A DNA stretch of 64,000 nucleotides from Spodoptera frugiperda (GCF_023101765.2 NC_064220.1:6262001-6326000), one strand, 5' to 3'. Counted from the first letter of the stretch, positions 1 through 10,985 are shown. Numbers and translations: made by a program. Notes: generated from the sequence alone by a model not told the origin.

Positions 1-173
1 CAGAGCGGTGGATATCAGTAGGTCGCGTGTCCACCGGCCTTACGTTCGACGAGCGAGAGACCCTATGTACGAAACTGGAACCCAAGTGGACGTCTTCTAG
101 ACAGACACCAGCACCATCTAACTTGGATTTCAGTAAAAATAAACCTGACTTCTGGATCTTACCTGATCTTACC

Positions 174-236
174 TGCACCTCTGCCTACCCCTTCGGGGAT
201 TAAAGGCGTGACGATATGTATGTATGTATGTATGTT
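174..236 (+). repeat. SINE-1 3' end
   Basis: CACCTCTGCCTACCCCTTCG, GGGGATTAAAGGCGTGAC and a (TATG)n tail at 213-232. Confidence 0.75.
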
Positions 237-300
237 ATAGCACAGCTTATAGTGTGTCTGCGGACAGACCCACATACCCGCATACCCACATACCACCACA

Positions 301-481
301 GATGGGTCCCGGTGCTTGATGGCGACCCGGAGCTACGGACAACCTAGCGGGTTACCCGGGTTCGGGCTCTAAGATAAAGAGCAGGAACGGAGTGGTTTTT
401 AGTCAGTAAGAGTCTGACACGTCCGCTCGCCTCAATATAGGGGGCGGGAGCAGTAATTGGACAATATTCCCCCCTAAAAAA
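301..481 (+). repeat. R1 tail
   Basis: GATGGGTCCCGGTGCTTGAT through TTTTTAGTCAGTAAGAGTCT to CCCCCCTAAAAAAA. Diverged. Confidence 0.75.
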
Positions 482-483
482 AG

Positions 484-918
484 GTGTCACTTATAGGTTC
501 TCACCCATCTTAGCTTAGGAGTTCCCTAAAATCTAAGAGAGACTGGTAAACTGGACAATTTTAAGATTAAAAAAACTTAGGTTGATATTTTTATTGTTTA
601 CCTTTAGAGAAAACATTTACTGTACCCCCAAATTCTCCAAGGTTTCTGAAATAAGCAAAATAAAATCCAATTTCATTTATTTCAAGTTAAACCTACCTTT
701 ATTTCAAGACTAGAGTGGAGAAGGTAAACTCGTAAACATTTCAGAACACAAATGGAATCTCGCCATACATATTTTAAAAAGTCCGAAAACTACTCGCTGT
801 GTGACTATGAATAGTATTACAGTTTAGAATTCAGCTCTTAAAGAAATTCTTGTATCTTCACTAATGTTGCGGGCCAATACGTAAGCGACAGCGATTTTGG
901 AACCAAAATACAGTATCT
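484..918. other. No feature recognised
   Basis: AT-rich sequence without coding potential that I can support. Confidence 0.4.
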
Positions 919-922
919 TACT

Positions 923-1061
923 CCCGAATTCTGAAATGCTACTCAATTTTAGTTGTACTTAAACATCGTGCTATCTCTGTCATTTTGTAAAGAATTGATA
1001 CGGACTGAACTAGTTTTGAGAGCGTCTTAAAATTGAGTAGCTTTTGAGTATTCGGACATTA
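923..1061. mobile_element. MITE-A copy 1
   Basis: About 30-bp inverted ends CCCGAATTCTGAAATGCTAC and (right, reversed) TCCGAATACTCAAAAGCTAC, both followed by TCAATTTTA. About 140 bp. Confidence 0.75.
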
Positions 1062-1125
1062 GTGAAGCAAGGGCGATATTAAAATAAATGTATTATAATT
1101 TCCAAGTAAAATGACAAATTTGGTG

Positions 1126-1262
1126 TCTTATACATATAATTAAATGTTATGTTTGTCCGTCAATTACGTTGAAAAATTTGGTATACAGACTGACTTGAGA
1201 AACGATAAATAAAATACTTTTTATCCCACGAAAACGCGGGTGAAACCGCTGGCAGAAGCTAG
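1126..1262 (+). mobile_element. Small Helitron-like element
   Basis: TCTTATACATATAATTAAAT ... GCTGGCAGAAGCTAG followed by T. Internally reduced. Confidence 0.6.
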
Positions 1263-1269
1263 TTTAATA

Positions 1270-1480
1270 TAATTGACACCACCACCCCAACTCACGACTG
1301 TCGTGAGAGTGGACTGAGGACAGACAGACACGTTGGAATGGTCGCCAGTAACGGTCTATAACAAATTGTCGGTTCGGCTTTGGATGTCATGTGTATGTGA
1401 AACTGGTTATTTGTAAACGCACCCACGACACGGTACAAAAGCCTAGTGTAGGATAAAACAGCAAAAAAAAACAATTGACC
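1270..1480 (+). repeat. Degraded SINE-4
   Basis: GGATGTCATGTGTATGTGAA, TTGTAAACGCACCCACGACA and CCTAGTGTAGG mark the 3' half; the head region (1280-1370) is strongly altered. Confidence 0.55.
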
Positions 1481-1939
1481 ACATTCCGTCTTTTCTAAAA
1501 GTCTAATAAGATATATAACATAACTCACAATACTTCACCAAAGCAAAACCAATCTTACAACAACCTCACAGAGCACAAATCGCATCATTCAAATCCATAC
1601 TATAAGGCAAGAAATGGTAAATGAAACGCCTACATACCTATCTTTCAGAAATACCTTAAAAGCCTCAATTTGTCTCGGAAAGCCTTCACGCGAAATGTCG
1701 TAAGAGTCGTCAAAAGCGAATGTATGACATAAATCGCTTTAAACTTATGACTTGTTACCCTTATAACTCAAGTCAGCGACAGGAAGTGAGTGTAGGAAAA
1801 ATGGCTGCGTTTCCGGGCCCATAATGGCGGCATGCTCGCTACTCCGGCCGGCTGGGAATTGGTAATACCCTTGTTTTACCTACGCTCCACGCTATACTCG
1901 GATTGGGAATCGAAATAGGAAACTTTGAAACCTTTTTAT
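1481..1939. other. No feature recognised
   Basis: Unique-looking sequence; a GC-rich patch at 1805-1860 belongs to no family I can name. Confidence 0.4.
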
Positions 1940-1992
1940 TGGTATTGTTTTTAACCAACTTCAAAAAAAGGAGGTTCTCAGTTTGAACGGTA
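1940..1992 (+). repeat. Repeat J fragment
   Basis: TTTTTAACCAACTTCAAAAA followed by AGGAGGTTCTCAGTTTG. Confidence 0.5.
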
Positions 1993-2034
1993 TGTATGTA
2001 TGTATAGATGACTGATTGCACGTATGTATGTATA

Positions 2035-2102
2035 GGTGTCTGGGCAACTGATGCCCGCGCAATGTGTAGCGGGTTCGATTCCCGCACGGAGCAACTCTTT
2101 AT
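2035..2102 (+). repeat. SINE-4 head
   Basis: GTGTCTGGGCAACTGATGCC, AGCGGGTTCGATTCCCGCAC, GGAGCAACTCTTTATG. Joined 5' to a (TATG)n run. Confidence 0.65.
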
Positions 2103-2106
2103 GAGA

Positions 2107-2235
2107 TGAAAAAATATATCTTTGTTGAACCCGTTTCCACCAGTACTAAGCTATGTGTACCAATGAATATGATTGGAAGCCAAATGCATCCAAAGCAACG
2201 TAGCATAGCACATCTCTGTGGGAAATGCACACTTC
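2107..2235 (-). repeat. MITE-B fragment
   Basis: CCCGTTTCCACCAGTACTAA, GTGTACCAATGAATATGATT, GCAACGTAGCATAGCACATC. Confidence 0.65.
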
Positions 2236-2448
2236 TTCGTGTTTTAACAGCGACTCAATTTGCGTACCTTACGACACAAACATCAAAGAGTTGGGGAGAA
2301 TGGAAGCGGCACTCCTCACTCATTGTGGTGAGTGCGTCATTGCGTCACGCCTTTGACACAGCCGGTCAAGATATGCAACCCGCAATGACAAACAAGTCAT
2401 TATTACATTGCCACTGTGTTTTCTAGGTTTTAGTTCTTTTGTACTTCT

Positions 2449-2696
2449 CGTTGACTGCCTCGTTGGCCGCGTGGTTGCAAGTGCGACTGCCGGGCAAAAA
2501 GTCTCGGGTTCGATTCCCAGGTCGGGCGAAGTAATACTGGAGATTTTCGGTTTTTCGAAAAAAATCTCGGAATATGGTAATAGGCTCACCACCTATTACA
2601 TGGAACTTACAACTTAAATTATGAAACGTGGGTGTAAATAATGTACACCTCTGCTTACCCCTTCAGGGATTAAAAGCGTAACAATATAAAAAAAAG
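2449..2696 (+). repeat. SINE-1, full length
   Basis: tRNA-like head (GACTGCCTCGTTGGCCGCGT as A box region, GGGTTCGATTCCCAGG as B box), middle GGCTCACCACCTATTACATG, tail ACCCCTTCAGGGATTAAAAG. Confidence 0.85.
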
Positions 2697-2933
2697 TTCT
2701 TTTGTATATTGCTGCTATACTACTACAAATGTTACGATATCCTGGATCGACGTTTGGATGGGGAAGGTTTATAAATAAAATATAATAACTATCGTGAGAC
2801 ATACTAAATTAACTACAAATAACGGTTTAATCGCGTAAATACACTGAGAAAAGCCCTAGTAGTTTTGAGTCACATAATCGGAATCTTTCTCATGAGCAGC
2901 GTACGCAAACGGCAAAAAAAAAGTATTGTTCAC

Positions 2934-3330
2934 GGTATCGTCACGCCTTTTATCCCCGAAGGGTTAAGGCAGAGGTTCACATTACGACAAGTAAGTAATG
3001 CCACTGCACAATGTACACCCACTTTTCACCATTTGTGTTATAAGTCCCATGTAATAGGAGGTGAGCCTTGCCGCTTGCCATATACTGGGCACAATTCCAG
3101 ACTCCATGCTACTATCCAGAGCTGCGCTAGGTTGTCGGGTTTACCGGGGCTCCGGCTCGAAAAACAGGAGAAGGGACGGGGTGGTTTTTAGTCAGTAAGA
3201 GTCTGACACTCCCTCTCGCCTCGCCCAAGGCGGGAGAAGTCATTGGATGATTTTCCCCCCTCAAAAAAAAAAGACTCCATGCTACTGAACACCAGCCACC
3301 GAAAAATGCCCAGTAATTTATTTATTTAAC
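2934..3330 (-). repeat. SINE-1, split by an R1 tail
   Basis: Reverse copy: TCGTCACGCCTTTTATCCCC to the target GACTCCATGCTACT, interrupted at 3114-3286, resuming with CGAAAAATGCCCAGTAATTT. The tRNA-like head is absent. Confidence 0.75.
3114..3272 (+). repeat. R1 tail with 14-bp target duplication
   Basis: 5'-truncated insertion into SINE-1 ending in poly-A. GACTCCATGCTACT is present at 3100-3113 and again at 3273-3286. Confidence 0.85.
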
Positions 3331-3422
3331 AATAAGCACACCAACAACACAGTCACCTACATATTCAATTAACATAACCAACAAAATAATGGCATTTCAG
3401 TAACCATGCAAATAACAGGTAT

Positions 3423-3587
3423 TTTTTTTTTTTTTGAGGGGGAAAATCATCCATTGACTTCTCCCGCCTTGGGCGAGGCGAGAGGGAGTGTCAGACTCTT
3501 ACTGACTAAAAACCACCCCGTTCCTTCTCCTGCTTTTCGATCCGGAGCCCCGGTAAACCCGCTAGGTAGTCCGCAGCTCCGGACCAG
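3423..3587 (-). repeat. R1 tail with 13-bp target duplication
   Basis: Poly-T start, then CTCCCGCCTTGGGCGAGGCG and the GGAGCCCCGGTAAACCCGCT block. AAATAACAGGTAT occurs at 3410-3422 and 3588-3600. Confidence 0.85.
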
Positions 3588-3600
3588 AAATAACAGGTAT

Positions 3601-3923
3601 GCATAACATTTAACACATGGAAGTCAGAGACTAAATACGTAAAAAACTTAGTCCGACCCCTTGTCTTGTCTACTTCTCTTGTCTACTCGTCCAATAAGAC
3701 AGTCAAGTTATTATTCACTTTTATTCAAATGTAATAAAAGCCATATTCATAATAATATAATTACAGTTAAGTACACAACTAATTACCGTCGGTTTCTGAG
3801 ATCATGTGTGAAACACTTGACAAACCCGTGCATGTAGCCTACGGCCTGTGTTTAGACTTCTCGCGCAGCAATCTATTGCAAGGTAAACGATGGATTAACA
3901 AGGATATGCCTTATACAACATAC
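3601..3923. other. No feature recognised
   Basis: Nothing seen beyond AT-rich sequence. Confidence 0.4.
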
Positions 3924-4090
3924 TTTTTTTTATGACCTGATGGTAAGCAATCGCCGCCGCCCATGGACACTTGAAACACCAGAAGCGTTACAAGTGCGTT
4001 GCCGGCCTTTTGGGGGTTAGGAATTTAAGGGTTGTTGGGGAATCAGGGATTGTGAAGATTGGGAAGGGGAGTATTGGGCCTACTACTTGA
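3924..4090 (-). repeat. SINE-2, 3' half
   Basis: Poly-T, CTGATGGTAAGCAATCGCCG, CGTTACAAGTGCGTTGCCGG, GGTTGTTGGGGAATCAGGG. Confidence 0.8.
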
Positions 4091-4423
4091 CTAGCTTACC
4101 TATTCCAGTAATTTCTTACACACGGAAAGATAATTCCCGTAATTTCTGGCTCTGTGAGAATTTAAGCAAATCCATTCTTAGGGTGTCTCTATACTCCACA
4201 GTTTTGACTGACTGACTGACATCAGAAGTCGAAACTATCCAATAGTTTCAGACAGTGGAACGTGCGTTCCATTACTGACTCTGATAAACAAACACTCCAT
4301 ATAAAAAATACTCCATATAGAAATTTTGCCAAAAACGATATTCATAGTGATTTTAGAAAATCATTTTATCTGCTACCATCAACTTATTTAAGGTATTCAC
4401 GCGTCAGTCACATCCTAATTTAT
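4091..4423. other. No feature recognised
   Basis: Nothing seen; CTGACTGACTGAC at 4207-4219 is a short repeat. Confidence 0.4.
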
Positions 4424-4560
4424 TTATTTTTTTAAAGACGGAAAATCATTGAATACCTTCTCCCGCCTTGGGTGAGGCGAGAGGGAGTGTCAGACTCTTA
4501 CTGACTAAAAACCACCCCGTTCCTTCTCCTACTTTTCAAGCCGTTGTCCCGGTAACCTGT
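4424..4560 (-). repeat. R1 tail
   Basis: CTCCCGCCTTGGGTGAGGCG, then GACTAAAAACCACCCCGTTC; ends at a degraded CCCGGTAACC. Confidence 0.8.
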
Positions 4561-4734
4561 TACATTATGCTTACTTAAGCCCTACAATATAATGTGTGGA
4601 TCTTAGAATAAAAGCCCCTAAAATAAAAGATAAAAAAATACCCAAACACAATACAACAGTTTAAGGATCACAAAAATAACTGTTCTATGCGAGAATCCGC
4701 ATTTTGCATAGAAAATATAATCTACAATATACTC

Positions 4735-5005
4735 GTAATAGGCTAGTTTCCTACTAGTCAAATTCAATACATTTTTCGAAACGTCAAAAACGATATTTTC
4801 TATGAACTTTGTATGAAATACTCATTATGACGTCATCAGATTTTTACGTCAAATAGCACAGACTTATTTCTAGAAATTTTGCTAGAAAAATTCGAAAATT
4901 AAGTAGTTCATCAAATTTGTGAATGAGAGTGTGATTATTTCTTAATATTTTATTGTATTGAAAAGTTGTAATCATTTATTTTTGACCGAGGATACTACAA
5001 AATTA
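4735..5005 (+). repeat. Repeat K copy 1
   Basis: GGCTAGTTTCCTACTAGTCA, CGAAACGTCAAAAACGATAT, GAATGAGAGTGTGATTATTT, AATCATTTATTTTTGACC. About 260 bp non-coding family. Confidence 0.75.
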
Positions 5006-5124
5006 TTTAAACACAAACTAATCGTATCCATTCTATTACCATCGACGCCAGCATCGCATGTAATTTATCAAAGTCAGGGCACAACGTCGTAGCGTTAATT
5101 ACCCCGTGTCGGATCACTCATCGG

Positions 5125-5165
5125 CATCGATGTGTCGATGTGTCGATGTGTCGATACGGCCGCCA
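5125..5165. repeat. TCGATGTG repeats beside a Pho/YY1-like site
   Basis: TCGATGTG in triplicate, then CGGCCGCCATCTTTAAA, the same motif that recurs in the 118-bp array. Confidence 0.5.
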
Positions 5166-5281
5166 TCTTTAAAACAGGCTACAAGATAAATGAAATGAAA
5201 TGAATGTATTAAAAAGACATTTTATTTCCCGAAAGGCTTAGGTGTGTTGTTACCTGTTAAAAAATCAAACCTCCTTTTAAA

Positions 5282-5570
5282 AAAAAGCTTTGCTTGACTA
5301 GGAAGTGTGAGATTCTTACTTTATATCAACGACCTATAAGTGTCCACTGTTAACCAAAGGCCTCTTCACGCACAGAGAATGTTTGAGCGTTAATCACCAC
5401 GCTTGCTCAATGTGAGTTGGCCATTTCAGACTTTTAAATTAGAAATTGTAAGCCTAGTTTTCCTTACGATGTTTTCATTCAACGTTTGTCAGTGGTGTCT
5501 AAATAATCTTAAAAAGTACATGTATCTCAGAATAAGCCGGAATTAAAATCGAACCACTCATCCAATCACA
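5282..5570 (-). repeat. SINE-3 body, minus strand
   Basis: CCACTGTTAACCAAAGGCCT, GTTAATCACCACGCTTGCTC, GTTGGCCATTTCAGACTTTT, TCAGTGGTGTCTAAATAATC. Preceded by a piece of repeat G (TAGGAAGTGTGAGATTCTTAC). Confidence 0.65.
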
Positions 5571-5639
5571 CAAAGACTTAATATACTTACATTAGATTCT
5601 TTTTAAATTGTTAATTTAGACTAAAAAAAAAAAAAAAAA

Positions 5640-5810
5640 TTCCGCATCTTTGGTTTTTGTTACTGGTACAATTTATTTTCTTACCTGGAGAGGGGCGCTG
5701 ATAACTGCGACACAGTTTAATACTATTGCGGTTATCATCGTTTCAGCTTGTTTGTATTTGTATGTTTTTCTTGTTCCAAATAAAGAATTTTTTAATTTTT
5801 TTTTTTTTTT
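5640..5810 (+). repeat. Repeat L copy 1
   Basis: GGAGAGGGGCGCTGATAACT, GCGGTTATCATCGTTTCAGC, CTTGTTCCAAATAAAGAATT and a T run. Looks like a polyadenylated retrocopy end. Confidence 0.65.
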
Positions 5811-6203
5811 AATTATTTTAGTTAACAAACAATCAATGTTTCTTTATGATGTTATAATAATTAATGGGAAAATTAGAAGAAATATCTTTATAAAAAAGAG
5901 ACACGGAAAGTAGACATACAGACACTAAGCATTAACTAGTTATACTACATCAATCTGTCAAATATCTTTAATGAACCTTCAACTATAATGACAGAAGAAT
6001 AAAGTTGAGAATAAATTGCACAAATAAGGGCAACTTGAAGTGCTGCTGTCTGAACAAGCCTTAGTAATCTTAGAACACAGTACATTAACTCTTTGAAAGA
6101 AAAATCACAATATTTACTCTTCGAATCGCGTTTTCCATTAAGTATTATTATCACCCTTTTATAAATATGATACCCAATGTACTGTAAATTAATACAGTTT
6201 TGT
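5811..6203. other. No feature recognised
   Basis: AT-rich; short chance frames only. Confidence 0.4.
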
Positions 6204-6530
6204 TTTTTTTATAGTATGAGCCGGTAAACGAGCTTACAGATAACCTGATAGTAAGCAATCACAGACGCTAATAAACACTTGAAACACCAGAGGCGTTACA
6301 AGTGCGTTGTCGGCCTTTTGGGGGTTAGGAATGTAAGTGTTGTTGGGGAATCGGGGATCGAGAAGATTGGAAAGGTAATTGGGCCTCCGGCAACCTCACT
6401 CACACAGCAAAACATAACGCAAGCGTTGTTTCACGTCGGTTTTCTGTGAGGACGTGTGTCGTGTGAGTCAGCCCGAACCAGTGGGGTAGATTCGTGCCGA
6501 AGCATGGCTCTCCCACACTTTGAAACATCT
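6204..6530 (-). repeat. SINE-2, near full length
   Basis: Poly-T, GATAGTAAGCAATCACAGAC, CGGCAACCTCACTCACACAG and GAAGCATGGCTCTCCCACAC. Confidence 0.85.
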
Positions 6531-6654
6531 AATAAATTTTACATTTTTCTTAAAGTTAATAGAGCAAGGTGTCTGAGTATCGATTTCCTGATCCAGTCTC
6601 ATTGTACTTGCTTCATGGTTGTGAGTGATTTTTTGTTTTATAATTATAAAATCC

Positions 6655-6830
6655 CACCATGGGTAAGACGCGAGTGAGGGTCAGACTCTTACTGACTAAC
6701 TCCCGTTCCTACTCCTACTTTACGAGTACTACTTTTTAGAGGGGAAAATCATCCAATCCTGCTTTTAAAAAAAAAACAATAAACCGGCTAGGTAGTGCGC
6801 AGCTCCGGATCAGGCATCAACCCTGGTTAT
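6655..6830 (-). repeat. R1 tail, rearranged
   Basis: Two overlapping fragments: GGGTAAGACGCGAGTGAGGG with CAGACTCTTACTGACTAAC, then GAGGGGAAAATCATCCAATC, a poly-A run and CGGCTAGGTAGTGCGCAGC. The order is scrambled. Confidence 0.55.
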
Positions 6831-6889
6831 AAGTGATACAGCAGCGATAAGCACAGAAAAATGCCAATGCGTGCAGTCTGATATAGGTA

Positions 6890-7167
6890 ATAGGGATGAT
6901 GACTGGGTCAAAAATAAATTATTACAACTTTTCAATACAATAAAATATTCAAAAATAATCACACTCTCATTCATACATTTGATGAACTACTTAATTTTCG
7001 ATTTTTTCTAGCTAATTTTCTAGAAATAAGTTCGCTATTTGACGTAAAAATCTGATGACGTCATAATAGAGTATTTCATACACAGTTCACAGAAAATATA
7101 TATAATATTGACGTTTCGAAAAAAGTATTGAATTTGACTAGTAGGAAACTATAGCCTATTGCCATAT
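6890..7167 (-). repeat. Repeat K copy 2, inverted
   Basis: GGGATGATGACTGGGTCAAA, AATAATCACACTCTCATTCA, TATTGACGTTTCGAAAAAAG, GACTAGTAGGAAACTATAGC. With copy 1 it forms a large inverted pair 1.9 kb apart. Confidence 0.75.
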
Positions 7168-7579
7168 GATCATTTCACATTGATCACGGCCTAAGTCCTA
7201 GTTGAAACCTTTCCTCTACTCTCCAATTAAAATATTCTTATCTTATTTAGCTAAAATGTATTGTGTATTTGTTCCGCGATGGAAATAAACCACAAAAGCT
7301 TGGTTTGCTGTTCCCTCAGATTAGGGAGGTCGCTTGCAATTGGCAGCTCTCATTAATTTGATGGATCGAAGGCGGCGTCTTGTTTACGCGCCAAATTTAC
7401 TTTGTCTTTTAAAGATGGCGTCGCGAGCGGTTTTGGTCTCAGTGAACTTACAAATTTGTTTTTCTGGGTTTATTGTTTTTTTAAAGAGAGTGATTGATAT
7501 CGTGAGATTGGTGGATGAGCGGTTATAAGCGTTAGTAATGGTGTTGTGAATTTGAATCCTGGATTGGAAAGTTCTTTTT
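7168..7579. other. Unassigned, possibly promoter-like
   Basis: GC-richer stretch with AAAGATGGCGTCGCG (Pho/YY1-like) at 7413-7427 and an initiator-like TCTCAGTGA at 7437-7445; no downstream promoter element or exon seen. Confidence 0.25.
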
Positions 7580-7680
7580 AAGTTTTTTTTTTTTATGGTA
7601 TAAAAACCGATAAACGAGCGAATGTTATTGGAGGAGGAGGATTGTAAGCATCCGTCGCAGCCTATCGATACCCGACCGAG
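7580..7680 (-). repeat. Degraded SINE-2-like 3' end
   Basis: Poly-T, AAAAACCGATAAACGAGCGA, then GTAAGCATCCGTCGCAGCC. Confidence 0.35.
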
Positions 7681-7800
7681 TTTGTTTGTTTGAACGCACT
7701 AATCGCAGGAACTATTGGTCCAATTTGAATCATTATTTTGTGTTGGATAGTCCATTTAGTGAGAAAAGTTTTAGGCTACAAAACTTGAAAAATGCACGGA
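7675..7800 (+). repeat. Helitron-like fragment
   Basis: GTTTGTTTGAACGCACTAAT, GGTCCAATTTGAATCATTAT, GATAGTCCATTTAGTG. Confidence 0.5.
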
Positions 7801-8124
7801 AGTAACTAGTGGTTACATAAAATCAACCTCTTTCTTTTTTTTTCATTGAATCCGTTGAAAGTGATGTTCAGATTTTAATAAACACTGATCTTCGATGACG
7901 AAGCATTTTTGTAGTTTGTACAAAATGAAACTCGACAAATTGTTTTGTCCAAGTTTATTTCGGGTAAATGATGATGGAACTGCTATTCATTTATCTTGTC
8001 TCGTTGGAGTGCTATTATATAATAAAGAGGAACAATTGTTCGATTACCGAACTAAGTAATGTATTGTTAACAGTTTTTGTTTTTGAAAATTGTCGGCAGA
8101 AATCTGTAGTAATTTTTTGATTTG

Positions 8125-8297
8125 ATTTTTTGTGGGTGGAAAATCATCCAATGACTTCTCTCGCCAGGGCGAGGCGAGAAGGAGTGTCAGACTCTTACTG
8201 ACTAAAAACCACCCCGTTCCTACAGGAGTAGAGATTAGTTAGAGTTTACCGGGGCTGTGGAGCCGGAGCCCCGGTAAATCCGCTAGGTAGACCGCAG
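8125..8297 (-). repeat. R1 tail
   Basis: GGAAAATCATCCAATGACTT to CCCGGTAAATCCGCTAGGTA; a short inserted palindrome-like segment (8222-8262) interrupts the middle. Confidence 0.75.
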
Positions 8298-8440
8298 AAA
8301 GACTTTTAGAAAAGATTGTGTGATATTTTTTAGGTACAAAACTTTTTCTTGTTTAATCTTTGTATATATAACTTTAAAAGAGTTTGCAGCATGCCGAGCA
8401 TGACCGATTGTCTGTTGTCATTTATGACTGATTATGGTAG

Positions 8441-8665
8441 TAATGGGGGCCCGGAGACGCCCGCTTCTCATGCATAAGAGTGCGAAATTGAAACAGCAAA
8501 GTACCAATAAAAAATGAAGGAAAACATCAGGAGGAAACCAGGACTTACAATTTCTAATTACAAGTTTGAAACCGCCAACCCGTATTGAGCAAACGTGGTG
8601 ATTAATGCTCAAACCTTTGGTCAGCAGTGGCCACTTATAAGTGATGATTATGATGTTGTCTGTTT
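8441..8665 (+). repeat. SINE-3, internally deleted
   Basis: GGGCCCGGAGACGCCCGCTT, CTCATGCATAAGAGTGCG, then GGAAAACATCAGGAGGAAAC and GCAAACGTGGTGATTAATGC. Confidence 0.65.
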
Positions 8666-8814
8666 CCAAAAGTCGATTTCTGCATAGATACTGTAACTGC
8701 AAACGTCGAAACAATAATAATTAATTATTCAGTTAAACAGTGAAACGAAGCTAGCTACATCAATAAATCGTTGTCACTTCAGTCTGTCATGTAAATGAAC
8801 AGCTTGCACTCAAA

Positions 8815-9003
8815 ATGGCGACGGTCATCAGAATTATACGCTGTGCAGGGGACACGTTTGCGGGTGAACAACGACTGCGTTTCTACGGCTCAAGCCACAA
8901 TGTGCGGGCGGTTGGGTATTTATATAGAGCTGGTGTTAATTTATTCTTATTAAGACAAAAAGAGTCAGTTACAAGAATATATTTTACACTTAACATATTA
9001 TAA
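8815..9003 (+). CDS. Doubtful small ORF or first exon
   Basis: A 62-codon frame opens with CAAAATGG, a good insect start context, after an initiator-like TTCAGTC (8779-8785). It reads MATVIRIIRCAGDTF and could splice out at GTATTT (8920) after about 34 codons. No family recognised and no second exon found; chance is quite possible. Confidence 0.18.
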   Translation: MATVIRIIRCAGDTFAGEQRLRFYGSSHNVRAVGYLYRAGVNLFLLRQKESVTRIYFTLNIL

Positions 9004-9061
9004 AACTAAAGGGCGCCGAAGCTAACCAGATTAACGCGTTTTAATGACTACATGTATACAT

Positions 9062-9180
9062 GCATAGAAAGTCAAAGTCAAAGTCGAAGTCAAAGTATTT
9101 ATTTGTGAAACATAGGGTACATTGGAGGTTGTGGGTAGGCTGCTATACATGAAGAGATCCTGCTATGTTTTGCTTTGGAA
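9062..9180 (-). repeat. LINE 3' tail with (GTCAAA)n
   Basis: AAGTCAAAGTCAAAGTCGAA, then GTATTTATTTGTGAAACATA and GGTTGTGGGTAGGCTGC. Same type of tail as the Jockey/CR1-like LINEs, different 3' UTR. Confidence 0.55.
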
Positions 9181-9199
9181 AGCGTACAAAATTTTATAA

Positions 9200-9318
9200 T
9201 CTATACTTATAATAAATCTGTAGAGAGGTCAATTCTGTACATGAAATATATTTCCAAAATAACTATCAGCGGGTGATTAGTGATCGATACTGACGCCAAA
9301 AATGCAATCAGAAAAATT

Positions 9319-9355
<37 letters not shown>

Positions 9356-9490
9356 ATGTTCTTTATAGACATAAAAACCACTCGACAGATTTCAACGAAA
9401 CTTGGTACAATTGTTCTTCATACTCCTGGGCAGGTTATAGTATACTTTTCATCACGCTACGATCAATAGGAGCAGAGCAGTGAAGGGAAA
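9200..9490 (+). mobile_element. Helitron-like element, 5' part
   Basis: TCTATACTTATAATAAATCT start after A, (TCTG)n at 9318-9355, CGACAGATTTCAACGAAACT. A matching CTAGT end is not seen, so 3'-truncated or longer than recognised. Confidence 0.55.
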
Positions 9491-9936
9491 TGTTGGGAAA
9501 ACCGGAGAACTTACTCCATTTTTTAAGCGTCGGTCGCGTGTGCAGGCTTTATGGTTAAAGATACACAGAAATAATGTACCACGGAATGTTCTCCTTAAAA
9601 TTGTTTACAAAATATTCCACGACAGCAAATGTCTATCTCTTATGGTTGACTCACAATAACACGTATAACTCCCGATAGCTTAGCAGTTCGGAGCTTTCTG
9701 ATTATATTTGTCTACCTATTCTTACGTTTATAACACTCATTCATTCCTAATTAAAAAATGTTTACATTATTACCTATTTAATTTAATAAAAAAAGAATCA
9801 TAGAAATCGGTACAGAAACACCAAAGATATACATGAATTACACTTAGTTTATATTAAGTAGTTAAAGGCGTAAGTACTTATATTAATTATAGGTATAGGT
9901 ATTATTAATTATAGTAGTTATAGGTATGTAGTTTTA
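9491..9936. other. No feature recognised
   Basis: May be interior of the Helitron-like element that starts at 9200; otherwise nothing seen. Confidence 0.35.
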
Positions 9937-10413
9937 TCTATACATATAATAAATCTGAAGAAGGGTCAATTCTGTACGTTGAAAATATTGAAAAAATTAA
10001 TAGCAACTGGAGGAGGAGGCGGGGCGCGTAAGAGAACAAACCTCCTCACGCCCCAGCCGTCGCGAGAGACACTCCGGGCGTCGGGGATCGCGCGACGATC
10101 TCCGGCCACCGTAAGTGCGGGCCTGCGGACGGTGAGCAAGGGTAGCTCGCCGCCCGACCAGAACCAGACCCGTGCGTGCGGCGCGTTGCGTTCCGCGCGC
10201 GCCTCAAAGAGCCATCAGACCATCACAGATGGGGCCCGGTACGGCTGATGCCTGATCCGGAGCTGCGGACTACCTAGCGGGTTTACCGGGGCTCCGGCTC
10301 GAAAAGCAGAAGTAGGAACGGGGTAAAAAATGGAGAAATAAAACATCCACGCGAAGACCGATATCCACGCGAAGACCGACATCCACGCGGACGGAGTCGC
10401 GGGCGGAAGCTAG
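9937..10413 (+). mobile_element. Helitron-like element with nested R1 fragment
   Basis: TCTATACATATAATAAATCT at 9937; GACGGAGTCGCGGGCGGAAG and CTAG|T at 10413-10414. Contains GATATCCACGCGAAGACCGA repeats and the R1 piece 10008-10323. Confidence 0.72.
10008..10323 (+). repeat. R1 LINE 3' fragment, nested in a Helitron-like element
   Basis: Extends further 5' than most copies: GGAGGAGGAGGCGGGGCGCG and CGTCGCGAGAGACACTCCGG correspond to the coding end of the LINE at 16380-16430. Stops at GGAACGGGGTAAAAAA, so the last 100 bp of the tail are missing. Confidence 0.75.
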
Positions 10414-10534
10414 TATGTAATAAAAAAATATGGAAAATGTGTATGTAACCGTATATACCCTTTATACGAAGCTATGTAAACAGCGCCGTATACTCATACT
10501 ACTAGAGACGTTACCCGTGCGTTTTGGCTGAAGA

Positions 10535-10985
10535 GGTTGGGCAGTTGGTCCTTTAATGGAGGTTACTTGGTACACCGGTTTTCTATGAGGCCGTGATATG
10601 ACTTCAGTCGAGATGGATCATTTTATCAAGAGGAGGCCAGCAAGTATAACAGCTCACACATAGGACCCACTAGTTTTAAGTCAAATTTCCGTGGTGCTTG
10701 GCGACTGGGCTTTTCCCAGTTGTGGAGTCTCTTTGTGCCTTAAGGCTTAAGTGATTCTGTCTCCTGCATTAAATTCACCGAGGGAAGTGGAAACTATAGT
10801 TTTCTTTTCTTCTCCTCTAATAATATCTTCTGATTTATTTCGCTGCGGGATCCAAGACAGTCATTCATGTCCCTGGGACGCGCCGGACTTCAATGTTCCG
10901 GTGTTTTCATGGTTGTATCTACTGTAGATCCTGGCTTACAGGAGTTGCAGCGGTACGGGAGGTTGTGGCGGGCTTGTCCCAATAA
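10535..10985 (+). repeat. Repeat M, long copy
   Basis: GTTGGTCCTTTAATGGAGG, GGGCTTTTCCCAGTTGTGGA, GCGGGATCCAAGACAGTCAT, GATCCTGGCTTACAGGAGTT, then GTCCCAATAAAAAAAG. Looks like a retroelement 3' UTR; unidentified. Confidence 0.5.

Noticed and set aside
9318..9355. Coding (CLSV) repeat in a 67-codon ORF
   Set aside because: Translation of a (TCTG)n microsatellite in a Helitron-like element.
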